From: Sphingomonas sp. PP-F2F-G114-C0414
GTDB taxonomy: Bacteria > Pseudomonadota > Alphaproteobacteria > Sphingomonadales > Sphingomonadaceae
Assembly (NCBI RefSeq): GCF_003688595.1
Contig: NZ_RCWT01000010.1
Span: 310,001-374,000 of the forward strand
Reading direction: 5' to 3'
Length of the DNA: 64,000 nt
Within the stretch, counting starts at the first letter, position 1. Every line of letters starts with the position of its first letter. The notes below the pieces were generated by a model. That model did no database searches. It was not told the origin of the DNA and saw only the letters and a list, made by a program, of their open reading frames with translations. Below, piece by piece: positions 10,608-20,123 of this stretch. The position numbers and the translations under genes were made by a program.

Positions 10608-11870
10608 ATGCACGCATCGACGACACCTGAAACGCTCCCCCCGACTCGCTCGCTCTCGCGATCCGCGCAGATGCGCTGGCTGGGGATCGCGGCCGGCGTG
10701 ATCGTCGGGCTAGTGTTGATCGTCGTGCTGATCGGCAAGCTTACGCATCACGAGCCGGCGCCTGCGCCCGTGTCGCCTGCCGGCACGTTCCGGCCGACCA
10801 AGGATCAGATGGCCGGGCTGACGACGATGCGCGTCGGCTATGGCGCATCCGATGCGCGGACGTTGGCGAGCGGCGCGATCACGGTCGATGGCGATCGCAG
10901 CACGCCGGTTTTGATGCCCTATTCGGGGCAGGTGGTGCGCGTGCTCGCGGATGCCGGGCAGCGCGTGACGCAAGGCCAGCCGCTGATGCTGGTGAAGACG
11001 AGCGATTTTGTCGATGCACGCAGCGGGTTGTTCGCGGCGCGTGCCGCCGCGCAGAACGCGCAGGCGCAACTCGCCACTGCGGAGCGTACCGCGGACCGCC
11101 AGCGGCAGATCTACGAGACAGCGGGCGGCGCGCTGAAGGATTATCAGCAGGCCAAGACCGATCTCGCCGCCGCGCAGGCGACCGCACGCACGGCCGCCGC
11201 GTCGCTCGGTGCCGCCCGCGACAAGTTGGCGATCCTCGGCAAGTCGCAGGGCGAGATCGCGCGCCTGGAGAATGTTGGCGAAGTTTCGGGCATCCACGAC
11301 GTGACGACGCTGCATGCACCGATCTCCGGTCTGATCGCGTCGCGCGACGTATCGGCGGGGCAGTATCTGTCGCAGGGCGGCGACAAGCCGGTGATGACGA
11401 TCACCGATCCGTCGCGCGTCTGGCTGATCGCGCAGCTCGCCGAGGGCGATGCCAGCGCTGTGCATCTCGGCGACAGCGTCACGGTGACGACGCCCGCGTT
11501 GCCGGGGCGCAGCTTCCACGCGACGATCGATCTGGTCGGCGCCGCGCTCGATCCGCAGAGCCACCGCCTACCGGTGCGCGCGACCATCGCCAACCCGGAC
11601 GGCGCGCTGAAACCACAGATGTTCGCGAGCTTCTCGATCCAGCGCCCGCACAGCGGCGACGCGTTGCTGGTACCTGCGGCGGCCGTGATCCATGAAGGCG
11701 ACGATGCGCGCGTGTGGGTGGTCCGGCCCGACGGCTTGCTGGTTGCGCGGAAAGTCACCGCGGGCGAGGAGCAGGATGGCAAGGTCACGATCACTGCGGG
11801 CCTTAAGTCCGGTGAGCGTATCGTCACCGCTGGCGCGCTGTTCGTCAACGAAGCCGGTCTCGGCGAATGA
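10608..11870 (+). CDS. HME-RND efflux periplasmic adaptor (CzcB-like)
   Basis: A 420-residue membrane-fusion protein. A single N-terminal membrane anchor (residues ~27-46, GIAAGVIVGLVLIVVLIG) is followed by the barrel-sandwich halves (VRVLADAGQRVTQGQPLMLV and TLHAPISGLIASRDVSAGQY), an alpha-helical hairpin rich in Ala/Gln between them, a beta-barrel domain and the membrane-proximal domain (LLVPAAAVIHEGDDARVWVV). It lacks the His-rich N-terminal extension of some CzcB proteins. It bridges the pump and the outer-membrane channel encoded next. The ATG has an AAGGGGC site 8 bases upstream. Its stop overlaps the start of the pump gene by four bases. Confidence 0.9.
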   Translation: MHASTTPETLPPTRSLSRSAQMRWLGIAAGVIVGLVLIVVLIGKLTHHEPAPAPVSPAGTFRPTKDQMAGLTTMRVGYGASDARTLASGAITVDGDRSTPVLMPYSGQVVRVLADAGQRVTQGQPLMLVKTSDFVDARSGLFAARAAAQNAQAQLATAERTADRQRQIYETAGGALKDYQQAKTDLAAAQATARTAAASLGAARDKLAILGKSQGEIARLENVGEVSGIHDVTTLHAPISGLIASRDVSAGQYLSQGGDKPVMTITDPSRVWLIAQLAEGDASAVHLGDSVTVTTPALPGRSFHATIDLVGAALDPQSHRLPVRATIANPDGALKPQMFASFSIQRPHSGDALLVPAAAVIHEGDDARVWVVRPDGLLVARKVTAGEEQDGKVTITAGLKSGERIVTAGALFVNEAGLGE

Positions 11871-14800
11871 ACCGGATCGTCGAATTCGCGCTGCGTCAGC
11901 GGCTGCTGATCGTCGGCATCTTCGTCGCCGTGCTGGTGGCGGGAGGCGTCGGCTTCTACAATCTCAACATCGAGGCGTATCCCGACCCGGTCCCGCCGAT
12001 GGTCGAAATCATCACCCAGACCCAGGGTCTGTCGGCCGAGGAGATGGAGCGCAACGTCACCATCCCGATCGAGGTCGGCATGGCGGGCATCCCGCATCTG
12101 ACCGCGATCCGCGCGATCTCGCTGTTCGGGCTGTCGGACATCAAGATCCAGTTCAGCTACGACCTGACCAACGATCAGGCCAAGCAGCAGGTCATCAACC
12201 GCCTCTCGCAGCTACCTCCGCTGCAGGGTGGTGCACAGCCAACTTTGTCCCCGACCAGCCCGGTCGGCGAGATCTTCCGCTACAAGATCACCGCGCCCAA
12301 GGGCTATTCGGTGATGGACCTCAAGACGTTGCAGGACTGGGTCCTCCAGCGCCGGTTCAAGCGGATCCCGGGCGTGATCGACGTCACCGGCTGGGGCGGC
12401 AAGCTGCGCACCTACGACGTGGTGATCGACAATGATCGCCTTGCCGCGCACAACGTGACCGTGTCGCAGGTGCTGGCGGCGCTCGCCAAGAGCGACGGCA
12501 ATGTCGGCGGCCAGACGATCAACTTCGGTGCGCAGGCGGCGATCGTCCGCGGCATCGGCCTGATCCAGTCGGTCGGCGGCATCGAGAACGTGCTCGTCGG
12601 CACCGGCGGCGGCCAGCCGGTGTTGTTGAAGGACGTCGCGCACGTCCGCATCGGCAACGCGCCACGGCTCGGCATCGCCGGCTACAACGACCAGGACGAC
12701 ATCGTCCAGGGCATCGTCCTGATGCAGCGTGGCGCGCAGTCGATGCCGACGATCCTCGCCGTGCAGAAGGAAGTGTCCGACATCAACGCGTCGGGAATCC
12801 TGCCGCCAGGCGTGCATCTCGACCGGATCTACGATCGCTCCGACCTGATTCACCTGACGATCCACACCGTGCTGGAGAACATGGTGGTCGGCATCCTGCT
12901 GATCTTCGCGCTCCAGTGGATATTCCTGGGCAATCTGCGCAGCGCGATCATCGTCTCGGCGACGATCCCGTTCGCACTCGCCTTCGCGATCCTGATCCTG
13001 GTGTTACAGGGGGAAAGCGCGAACCTGCTTTCGGTCGGCGCGCTCGATTTCGGGCTCGTGGTCGATGCCTGCGTGATCATGGTCGAGAACATCTTCCGCC
13101 ACATGGTCGAGCGGTCCGCGCATGTCGAAAGCGGCAAGGGCCATTATACCTTGGCCAACCGCTTTTCGGCGGTGCTGGGCGCCAGCTCGGAGGTCAGCCG
13201 CGGGATCTTCTTCGCCGCCGCGATCATCATCGCCAGCTTCCTGCCGCTGTTCACGCTCACCGGTGTCGAGGGCCACATCTTCGGGCCGATGGCGAAGACC
13301 TATGCCTATGCGATCACCGGCGGCCTGATCGCGACCTTCACGGTTGCGCCAGTGCTGGCGACGATGCTGCTGCCCGACAAATTGTCGGAAGTGGAAACGT
13401 GGATCGTCGGCAAGCTGCGCCGCGTCTACGAGCCGGCGGCGGCGTTCGCGCTGGGCAACCGGGTCGTCGCGATCGGTGGCGCGCTGCTGTTGATGCTGGT
13501 TGCTATGGTGGGCGTGCGTTCGCTCGGGATCGAGTTCCTGCCGCATCTCGAAGAGGGCAACATGTATATCCGCGCGACGCTGCCCGCGTCGGTCAGCCTC
13601 GAGGCGGGGCAGCCGGTGGTCAACGGCGTCCGCCGCATCCTGACGCAATATCCCGAGGTGCAGGCGGTCCTGTCCGCGCATGGCCGCCCCGACGACGGGA
13701 CCGACTCCACCGGGTTCTTCAACGCCGAGTTCTTCGTGCCACTAAAGCCGTTCGACACCTGGCCGAGCGGCGTCACCAAGGAAACGCTGACCGAGGAACT
13801 GTCGAAGCGGCTTAGCGCCAAATATCCGGGCGTCGACTTCTCGTTCTCGCAGATCATCGAGGATAACGTCGAGGAGGCGGCGTCGGGCGTGAAGGGCGCG
13901 AACTCGATCAAGCTGTTCGGCCCCGACCTGACCACGCTCGAGAAATATGCCAACCAGATCAAGGCTCAGATGGGCAAGGTCCGCGGGATCGAGGACCTTG
14001 GCGTGTTCCAGTCGCTTGGCCAACCTACCGTGCGGATCGACGTCGATCGCGCGCGTGCCTCACGCTACGGCCTGACCCCCGACGACATCAACGCGACCGT
14101 CGCCGCGGCGATCGGCGGGCAGTCGAACGTCGATTTGTACGAGAAGGGCACCGATCGCCACTTCCCGATCGTCGTCCGCCTGAAACCCGAACAGCGCGAT
14201 ACGATCGACGCGATCCGCCGGATCACGATCGGTGCGCCGTCGCCCGATGGCGCGGGCACGATCCAGGTGCCGCTGTCTGAAGTCGCCGAGGTCAAGCTGA
14301 CGACGGGTGCCTCGTTCATCTACCGCGAGCATCAGGAGCGCTACATCCCGATCAAGTTCTCGGTCCGCGGTCGCGATCTCGGCGGTGCGGTCGACGAGGC
14401 GCATGCGCGGATCAGCCAGACCGTGCACCTGCCACCCGGCTATCACCTCGAATGGGCGGGCGAGCTCGACAACCTCAACAACGCGGTCGCGCGATTGGAA
14501 GTGGTGGTGCCGATCAGCCTGCTGGTGATCCTGCTGCTGCTCTATGCGAACTTCGGCTCGATCCGCGACAGCCTGCTGGCGTTCTCGGCGATCCCAATGG
14601 CGATCATCGGCGGCGTGCTCGCACTCGCGCTGACCGGGACCGCGTTCAGCATCTCGTCGGCGATCGGCTTCGTCGCGCTGTTCGGGATCGCGGTGATGGA
14701 CGGAATCCTGGTGGTCACGACCTATAACCACGCCGTCGACGAAGGGTTCGCGCGTGAGAATGCGCTCGCGACCACGGTGCGCCACAGCCTTCGCCCGGTG

Positions 14801-15055
14801 GTGATGACGTGCCTGGTGGCGGCGATCGGCCTGCTCCCCGCCGCGCTGTCGAGCGGGATCGGCAGCCAGGTGCAGAAGCCGCTCGCGCTGGTCGTTGTCG
14901 GGGGCATGACGCTCGCGCCGATCCTGATCCTGCTGGTGCTGCCGGTGCTGATCGCGCGCTTTTCGAAACGCGTGCCGCCCGAGGATCGTGGCGCACACGG
15001 GCGCGATGTTGGGCACCATCCCAATACTGACGGCCATACGGAGGCCACGGCATGA
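11867..15055 (+). CDS. HME-RND heavy-metal efflux pump (CzcA-like)
   Basis: A 1062-residue proton-driven inner-membrane transporter with the RND layout: helix 1 (LLIVGIFVAVLVAGGVGFY), a large periplasmic loop, six helices, a second loop and a further block. Helix 4 reads LDFGLVVDACVIMVEN, with the Asp-Asp-Glu arrangement of pumps for divalent cations (Zn, Co, Cd, Ni) rather than the pattern of Cu/Ag pumps of the CusA type; the family inference is firmer than any single metal. NIEAYPDPVPPMVEI after helix 1 is also typical of heavy-metal RND proteins. It is the middle gene of adaptor-pump-channel, with four-base overlaps at both ends. Regulation is presumably by the divergent two-component pair. 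Confidence 0.92.
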   Translation: MNRIVEFALRQRLLIVGIFVAVLVAGGVGFYNLNIEAYPDPVPPMVEIITQTQGLSAEEMERNVTIPIEVGMAGIPHLTAIRAISLFGLSDIKIQFSYDLTNDQAKQQVINRLSQLPPLQGGAQPTLSPTSPVGEIFRYKITAPKGYSVMDLKTLQDWVLQRRFKRIPGVIDVTGWGGKLRTYDVVIDNDRLAAHNVTVSQVLAALAKSDGNVGGQTINFGAQAAIVRGIGLIQSVGGIENVLVGTGGGQPVLLKDVAHVRIGNAPRLGIAGYNDQDDIVQGIVLMQRGAQSMPTILAVQKEVSDINASGILPPGVHLDRIYDRSDLIHLTIHTVLENMVVGILLIFALQWIFLGNLRSAIIVSATIPFALAFAILILVLQGESANLLSVGALDFGLVVDACVIMVENIFRHMVERSAHVESGKGHYTLANRFSAVLGASSEVSRGIFFAAAIIIASFLPLFTLTGVEGHIFGPMAKTYAYAITGGLIATFTVAPVLATMLLPDKLSEVETWIVGKLRRVYEPAAAFALGNRVVAIGGALLLMLVAMVGVRSLGIEFLPHLEEGNMYIRATLPASVSLEAGQPVVNGVRRILTQYPEVQAVLSAHGRPDDGTDSTGFFNAEFFVPLKPFDTWPSGVTKETLTEELSKRLSAKYPGVDFSFSQIIEDNVEEAASGVKGANSIKLFGPDLTTLEKYANQIKAQMGKVRGIEDLGVFQSLGQPTVRIDVDRARASRYGLTPDDINATVAAAIGGQSNVDLYEKGTDRHFPIVVRLKPEQRDTIDAIRRITIGAPSPDGAGTIQVPLSEVAEVKLTTGASFIYREHQERYIPIKFSVRGRDLGGAVDEAHARISQTVHLPPGYHLEWAGELDNLNNAVARLEVVVPISLLVILLLLYANFGSIRDSLLAFSAIPMAIIGGVLALALTGTAFSISSAIGFVALFGIAVMDGILVVTTYNHAVDEGFARENALATTVRHSLRPVVMTCLVAAIGLLPAALSSGIGSQVQKPLALVVVGGMTLAPILILLVLPVLIARFSKRVPPEDRGAHGRDVGHHPNTDGHTEATA

Positions 15056-16473
15056 AGCGCTTCGCTATTCTCCTGCTTGCGGGCGTCACCAGCGCCTGCA
15101 CGATGGGCCCGCGCAATCTCGACGCGCATGCCAGCGTGCCGCCGACCCTCGCCGCACAGACCTTCGCACCGTCCAGCGGCGCGGCGCAGGCTACTACGCT
15201 CGCGGCAGTGCCGGCTGAGTGGTGGCGAACCTTCGGCAGCGCGCAGCTCGACACGCTGGTGAGCGAGGCGCAGGCGCATGCGACCGATATCGCCGTGGCC
15301 GAAGCCACGCTCCGCCAGTACCGCGAGCAGGGTTCCGCCACGGCGGGCTCGGCGCTGCCTCAGGCCGACGTGAACTATCAGGCGGAGCGCACGCGGATCT
15401 CGAACGCGCTGTCGCCCGCGGTCGCGGACCAGAACCAGCAGCTCTACACGCTGCATACCGCGCAGGTGACGGTGAGCTACGCGCCCGACCTGTTCGGCGG
15501 TACCCGCTCGAAGATCCGTTCCGCGCGCGCCGCGACCGAGACGCAGCGCCAGCGGCTGGCGGCGGCGAAGACGACGGTCATCGCCAATCTGGTTGAGGCG
15601 GTGATCCAGCGCGCCTCGCTCGCCGATCAGATCGCCGCGGCGCAGACCGGGATCGCGGTCAATCGCGACATCCTGCAGACGTTGGTCAGGCGCCAGCAAC
15701 TCGGCGCCGTCGGTGCCGCCGACGTCTCGACGCAGCAGGCCGCACTGGCGACCGCGGAGGGTGCGCTGCCACCGCTGGTGCGCGCCGAAGCGCATCAGCG
15801 TGTGGTGATCGGCACGTTGATCGGACGCTCGGCGGGATCGGACTTGCCGCCGTTGCCGACGCTAGCTTCGTTGACCCTGCCGCGTGACCTGCCGATGGTC
15901 GTGCCCTCCGATCTCGTCGCGCGTCGGCCCGACGTGCTGGCGGCACGCGCGCAGCTCGAAGGGGCAGGGGCCGACGTCGGCACCGCGATCGCCGCGCGCC
16001 TGCCGGCGATCTCGCTCAGCGGATCGGCGGGCGGGACGTCGGAACGGTTCGGCGACATGTTCAAGAGTGGCAACCCGTTCTGGACTCTGATCGGCGGAAT
16101 TACGCAGCCGATCTTTCATGCGGGCGCGCTTCGTCATCAACAGCGTGCTGCCGAAGCGGCGCTGGAGGGGGCGAAGGCGCAGTATCGGGCGGCGGTGCTC
16201 GATGCGTTCGGCGACGTGGCCGATGCGCTGACCGGGCTGCGGACCGATGCCGATGCGCTCGACTCCGCGACGCGCGCGACCGATGCGTCGGGTCGTGCGC
16301 TTGGTTTCGTGCGGCGTCAGCTGGCGCTCGGCGACGTCGGTACGCCCGCCTTGCTCAACGCGACCGCGACCGACGCGCAGGCGCGATCGCAGGCGGTGCA
16401 GGCACGTGCCGCCCGGCTCTCCGATACGGTGGCGTTGTTTCAAGCGGCCGGGGGCGGCGTAGTCGGCGGATGA
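15052..16473 (+). CDS. Outer-membrane efflux lipoprotein (NodT/TolC type)
   Basis: A 473-residue outer-membrane channel. The N-terminus MKRFAILLLAGVTSAC is a lipoprotein signal with a VTSAC lipobox, placing the mature protein on the outer membrane. Two related halves follow, each with long helices and paired barrel strands (SYAPDLFGGTRSKIRSARA; ITQPIFHAGALRHQQRAAEA), as in the NodT family. It completes the tripartite system with the adaptor and pump encoded immediately upstream; its start overlaps the pump gene by four bases. It converges with a gene on the other strand 13 bases after its stop. Confidence 0.92.
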   Translation: MKRFAILLLAGVTSACTMGPRNLDAHASVPPTLAAQTFAPSSGAAQATTLAAVPAEWWRTFGSAQLDTLVSEAQAHATDIAVAEATLRQYREQGSATAGSALPQADVNYQAERTRISNALSPAVADQNQQLYTLHTAQVTVSYAPDLFGGTRSKIRSARAATETQRQRLAAAKTTVIANLVEAVIQRASLADQIAAAQTGIAVNRDILQTLVRRQQLGAVGAADVSTQQAALATAEGALPPLVRAEAHQRVVIGTLIGRSAGSDLPPLPTLASLTLPRDLPMVVPSDLVARRPDVLAARAQLEGAGADVGTAIAARLPAISLSGSAGGTSERFGDMFKSGNPFWTLIGGITQPIFHAGALRHQQRAAEAALEGAKAQYRAAVLDAFGDVADALTGLRTDADALDSATRATDASGRALGFVRRQLALGDVGTPALLNATATDAQARSQAVQARAARLSDTVALFQAAGGGVVGG

Positions 16474-16486
16474 TCGCCCGTCTTCG

Positions 16487-17143
16487 TCAGCCGCCCGGCT
16501 TTTCGATCCAGATCGTGGCGTGCGGCAGGTCGAGAACGATCCGCTTGCCGGCAAACGCATCCCAGCCGATCCAGCGCCCGCCTCGACCATCGTCATGGAC
16601 GGGAAGCGTCAGCGCGCCGTATGTCACGGTACGAACGACGCTCGAGGGTTGGCGCGCCGCGTCCGCATGGAACGGGATCGGGCTATCACCCCATGCCGCA
16701 CTGTAGCCGTCGGTCGTGAGCGTGAGGCGGAGTGGAACGGAGCGGTTGCCCAGCGACGCCATGTCGGATTTGCCTACCGCAGCGATCCGGCCCGTACCAA
16801 AATCGAGCCGCAGCATTTCCTGCGTCAGCACATCGCGGCCGACGTCCAGCATCGTGCCGTCCGGTGCGACCGCGCCGAACTTCGCCTGCGAGATCGGCCG
16901 ATACGTCGCGCGCAGCTTGACGTCGATGGTGGGGCGCAACGGGAGCGCGTCGGTCGTCGCGGTCCGCGCGGCGTGATCGGGCATATGCGGCAGACGCTTG
17001 GCGAGCGGCTCGGCGATCATGGTCGTCGCGGCATCGGGATCTAGGACGGCCTTCACGGCGATCGTCCGGACCATCGCGGCGACGTGAAGACCCGATTGCG
17101 TGACCAGGATCTGGTCGGATTGCAGAGTATGCCAGACGGGCAT
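16487..17143 (-). CDS. Retropepsin-like (aspartyl-protease fold) protein with altered active-site motif
   Basis: About 218 residues, function not established. Two segments recall clan AA aspartyl proteases: VKAVLDPDAATTMIAEPLA, in the place of the usual VxxLxDTGA motif, and later DVGRDVLTQEMLRLDFGTGR, matching the GxDxL...LDxxxG pattern that follows it in soluble retropepsins. The catalytic DTG/DSG is replaced by DPD, so activity is doubtful. A second half repeats the theme loosely (WIGWDAFAGKRIVLDLPHA). There is no obvious signal peptide. I choose the ATG at 17143, with GAGG eight bases upstream; the ATG at 17152 is possible. It stands alone between the efflux operon and a TonB receptor gene. 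Confidence 0.55.
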   Translation of the reverse strand: MPVWHTLQSDQILVTQSGLHVAAMVRTIAVKAVLDPDAATTMIAEPLAKRLPHMPDHAARTATTDALPLRPTIDVKLRATYRPISQAKFGAVAPDGTMLDVGRDVLTQEMLRLDFGTGRIAAVGKSDMASLGNRSVPLRLTLTTDGYSAAWGDSPIPFHADAARQPSSVVRTVTYGALTLPVHDDGRGGRWIGWDAFAGKRIVLDLPHATIWIEKPGG

Positions 17144-17335
17144 GGACAACATCCTCGGTACGGATGTCGCGACGGGGCGAGGTCTTTCGCCTTCCGAAGA
17201 GGATACGCCGCCGGTTGGATCCCGGTTTGCCGAGGAGCCAGACGACGACGCGTCGCGACGATGCCACCCGATGCCGCGATCGTCTTACAAGCGCCTTACG
17301 CGGCGCGCGAACGTCCTATCATCCTACCATAAAAG

Positions 17336-17370
17336 CGGGCGGATCACGCGGCGAACACGTGATCCGCCCG
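17336..17370 (-). terminator. Rho-independent terminator of the TonB receptor gene
   Basis: Perfect 12-base arms (CGGGCGGATCAC and GTGATCCGCCCG) with an 11-base loop sit just beyond the stop codon of the minus-strand receptor gene. On that strand the stem is followed by CTTTTATGG, a short T-run, so it looks like an intrinsic terminator. Confidence 0.75.
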
Positions 17371-17374
17371 GTTC

Positions 17375-19768
17375 TCAGAAGCCCTTCTTCAACGAGATGA
17401 ACACCTGACGCGGCGTGCCGGCCAGCAGCGTCTGGTTGTCGCCGCTGGCGGTGAACCCGTTCGTGCCGACCGTCGAGATATACTTCTTGTCGGTCAGGTT
17501 GGTGACGCTGCCGAGGATCGACACGCCGTGTAGCGCACCCTCACCCTCGAAGCGGTAGCCGATGCTGGCATCGACCAGCACGCGGCCCGGCACCGACTGA
17601 TCGTTGAGATAGGTGAAGTAGCGCTTGCTCATGTAATCCGCGCCGACCCGACCGGTGAAGCCGGACTGTTCGACGACGATCTCGCCCTTGAGCATGTGCT
17701 CGGGGCTGTCGACCGCCATCTTGCCATCGGTCGCGACGAGGACCGCGCCGCTCGCCGACAGCACGTCGTCGGCGTATTTCGACTTGTTGTACGAGTAGCT
17801 GGCGAACAGCGAGAGTGGCGTGAAGATGCGGTAGTTGACCGCGACCTCGGCGCCATAGGTGTGGACGCTGCCGACGTTGTTCAGCGTCGCCGGATTGCCG
17901 ATGATCCCGGCGCCGTTGGAGAAGCCGAGCAGGCGGTTCGAGAAGTCGATGTAATAGCCGACCGCCGACGCCTGGAACGGGCCTTCGCGGAAGCGAAGCC
18001 CGCCCTCGGCCGTCTTCGACCGCTCGGGCTTCAGCTGGCCCCGGATCGCGTCGAACCCGGCCTGAGTCGTCGAGAACGGACCGGTCGTCGCTGACGAGAC
18101 ATAGGCGCGGACGTTCTCCTTATAGTCCGCGAACAGCTCGGCACCCGGGGTCAGCTTGAACAGGATCCCGGCCTGTGGCTGGAACCAGTCCTTCGCACTG
18201 ATCTTGCCGACCGCCAGTGGCGAGGCGGTTGCGGGCAGCATGATCGCGCGATTGGTGACGTAGAACCCTTTCCAGCCGGCGTTGAGGACCAGACGGTCGT
18301 CGGCAAGTCGGATCGTGTCGCCGACATGATACTGGATCGTGTCGGTGGTGTATTTGCCGTCCCACTGCGTGGCATACGGGTTGCTCTGGAACTCCAGCGT
18401 ATCGCGGTTCGGCGTGGCGCTGTCGGTCATCCCGTAGAACCGGCGCGCCTGCGTAAAGGTGTTCGTCTCATACCAGCCGCCCAGTTCGAGCGTGTTGGCG
18501 CCGTGGACGTAGGCGAGGTTGGTGAGCGCACCGCCGCGCTTCATCGCATATTCGGTGGTGCGGAAGCCGAGCGGGCTGGCTGCGGTGATCGGCGTGCCGT
18601 CGGCGTTCGCCGCGCCCGCGGGGGTCGGCGAATAGGGCGTGATCCACGACCCCTGACCCTTGTTGTCGTGATAATAGCCGGTCGTGGTCAGCGTGAGTTC
18701 GGGCGTCAGGTTGGCGTCGAACGTGACGCCGCCGAGATAATCGCGGCGCAGACCGCCGGCATCGTAATAGGCATCATCGACCGTACCGAAGCCGGCCGGG
18801 AAGGTGGTGCCGACGCCAGCCCAGGGTTGCGCGGTGCCCCCTGCGACTGCCGCCTGGTTCTGTGCGACCTTCGCGATCTGCAGCGCCAACGGGTAGTTGT
18901 CGGCGATGTTGTCGTTGCGCAGCCCGCGGCGGCGGATGATGTCGAGGCTGAGATCCTGATAATCCTGCTCGCGGCGATCCGAGAAGTTCAGGAACGCCGT
19001 CAGCGAGCCGAGGCTGCCCAGATCCTTGACGATCTTGCCGTTAGCCTGATGCTGACGCTGGACGCCGTCGCCCTTCCACTTGTCGGTCGAGAGAAAGCCG
19101 TAGCTCAGATAGCCCTTGAGCCCGCCGCCGAGATCACCGCTGTCGACCCGGGCGAACGCGCGGTAGGTGTTGTCCGACCCATAGGTGCCGCCGCCGGTGA
19201 CGTTCATGACGTCGCGCGGCTTGTCGCTGAAGAACTCGATCGTGCCGCCGAGATTGCTGGTCGAGGCGGTGCCGAGAGCGCCGGCACCCTGTGCGACGTC
19301 GGTCCGCGCGACGTTCTCGGAGATGATCGCGCGGCTGATGTGCAGGCCGTTGACGTTGCCGTAGCTCATGTCGCCGAGCGGCACGCCGTCGAGCGTGAAG
19401 CCGAGCTGGTTCTGGTTGAACCCGCGCAACGAGATGCGGACCGCCCATTCATACGCGCCGAACGGGTCGGACGCCTGCAAATTGACGCCGGGAAGCTTCT
19501 CGATCGCCTTCAGTGGGCTAGATCCCGGCGTCAGGCGCGCGATGTCGGCGGCGCTGACGCTCTGGACCTGGCGGCTCTGGCCGAACCCGAGCACGACGAT
19601 GTCGCCACCCGCGCCGTCCGTTCCAGGTGCCGTTGCCGTCGCCGACGCGTCGGTCGCCAGCGTGGCCGATGGATCGGTGGCGGTCTGTGCCGAGAGTGGT
19701 GCGGCGAACGCACACGCTGCGACGGCATATGGGGCGGCGCCCGCGAGCAGGCTGGAAAGACGGTTCAT
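17375..19768 (-). CDS. TonB-dependent receptor
   Basis: A 797-residue outer-membrane receptor. The ATG at 19768 gives a proper signal peptide (MNRLSSLLAGAAPYAVAAC, cleaved near LSAQT); the open frame extends 100 codons upstream but that part has no sensible content. GGDIVVLGFGQ is the TonB-box region, followed by a plug with AIEKLPGVNLQASDPFGAYE and LDGVPLGDMSYGN, and a barrel ending FISLKKGF. The cargo is unknown. It lies downstream of, and on the same strand as, the GH27-GH30 operon, but 355 bases and a compound hairpin repeat separate them, so it may be independent. An intrinsic terminator follows it. Confidence 0.85.
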   Translation of the reverse strand: MNRLSSLLAGAAPYAVAACAFAAPLSAQTATDPSATLATDASATATAPGTDGAGGDIVVLGFGQSRQVQSVSAADIARLTPGSSPLKAIEKLPGVNLQASDPFGAYEWAVRISLRGFNQNQLGFTLDGVPLGDMSYGNVNGLHISRAIISENVARTDVAQGAGALGTASTSNLGGTIEFFSDKPRDVMNVTGGGTYGSDNTYRAFARVDSGDLGGGLKGYLSYGFLSTDKWKGDGVQRQHQANGKIVKDLGSLGSLTAFLNFSDRREQDYQDLSLDIIRRRGLRNDNIADNYPLALQIAKVAQNQAAVAGGTAQPWAGVGTTFPAGFGTVDDAYYDAGGLRRDYLGGVTFDANLTPELTLTTTGYYHDNKGQGSWITPYSPTPAGAANADGTPITAASPLGFRTTEYAMKRGGALTNLAYVHGANTLELGGWYETNTFTQARRFYGMTDSATPNRDTLEFQSNPYATQWDGKYTTDTIQYHVGDTIRLADDRLVLNAGWKGFYVTNRAIMLPATASPLAVGKISAKDWFQPQAGILFKLTPGAELFADYKENVRAYVSSATTGPFSTTQAGFDAIRGQLKPERSKTAEGGLRFREGPFQASAVGYYIDFSNRLLGFSNGAGIIGNPATLNNVGSVHTYGAEVAVNYRIFTPLSLFASYSYNKSKYADDVLSASGAVLVATDGKMAVDSPEHMLKGEIVVEQSGFTGRVGADYMSKRYFTYLNDQSVPGRVLVDASIGYRFEGEGALHGVSILGSVTNLTDKKYISTVGTNGFTASGDNQTLLAGTPRQVFISLKKGF

Positions 19769-19947
19769 GGTGTGTCCCCAAGCCGCTCTAGTGCAGCTTC
19801 GCGTTCGCCATTGCCGTCGGACGTTACGGGCTCGCGACGCTTCGATGACGCTTCGGCGACAATCGTATTTTATCCTGGAAGGGCCGCGGCGGGGGGTGTC
19901 GGCGGCGCCTAGTTCGGATCGACGTTCAGTTTGAGAGCACTTTTCTT

Positions 19948-20072
19948 CGTCATGCCAATGCCCTTCCTTGTTCTCCCGCGAAGGCGGGAGTCCAGGCTGG
20001 ATCCCCGCCTTCGCGGGGACACACGTCTTGCTTGCTCGAAAGGGATAGTCGTCGAAGCCGTCCGGCATGACG
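19948..20072. repeat. Compound inverted-repeat element (REP/MITE-like)
   Basis: A 125-base element bounded by 9-base inverted ends (CGTCATGCC at 19948-19956, GGCATGACG at 20064-20072). Inside are two hairpins, CTCCCGCGAAGGCGGGAG (19973-19990) and TCCCCGCCTTCGCGGGGA (20002-20019), whose cores are also reverse complements of each other, so alternative long folding is possible. Hairpins of this kind are scattered through sphingomonad and caulobacterial genomes as intergenic repeats. It fills the gap between the GH30 gene and the TonB receptor gene; the remaining bases of 19769-20123 show no gene. Confidence 0.75.
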
Positions 20073-20123
20073 GAGAACAGAGCGGATTTTAGCGGTCCGA
20101 ACCGAAGCTCGATCCGTGCTCGA

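Noticed and set aside
11867..15055. Assignment of the RND pump as a CusA-type copper/silver exporter
   Set aside because: Helix 4 has DFGxxxD...E, the divalent-cation pattern, and the adaptor lacks the Met-rich features of Cus systems.
18326..19912. A 528-codon open frame on the plus strand
   Set aside because: Antisense to a TonB receptor with clear plug motifs; composition is that of a shadow frame.
19769..20068. 100-codon N-terminal extension of the TonB receptor at 17375-19768
   Set aside because: It would translate the hairpin repeat element and bury the signal peptide; the ATG at 19768 starts a proper signal sequence.
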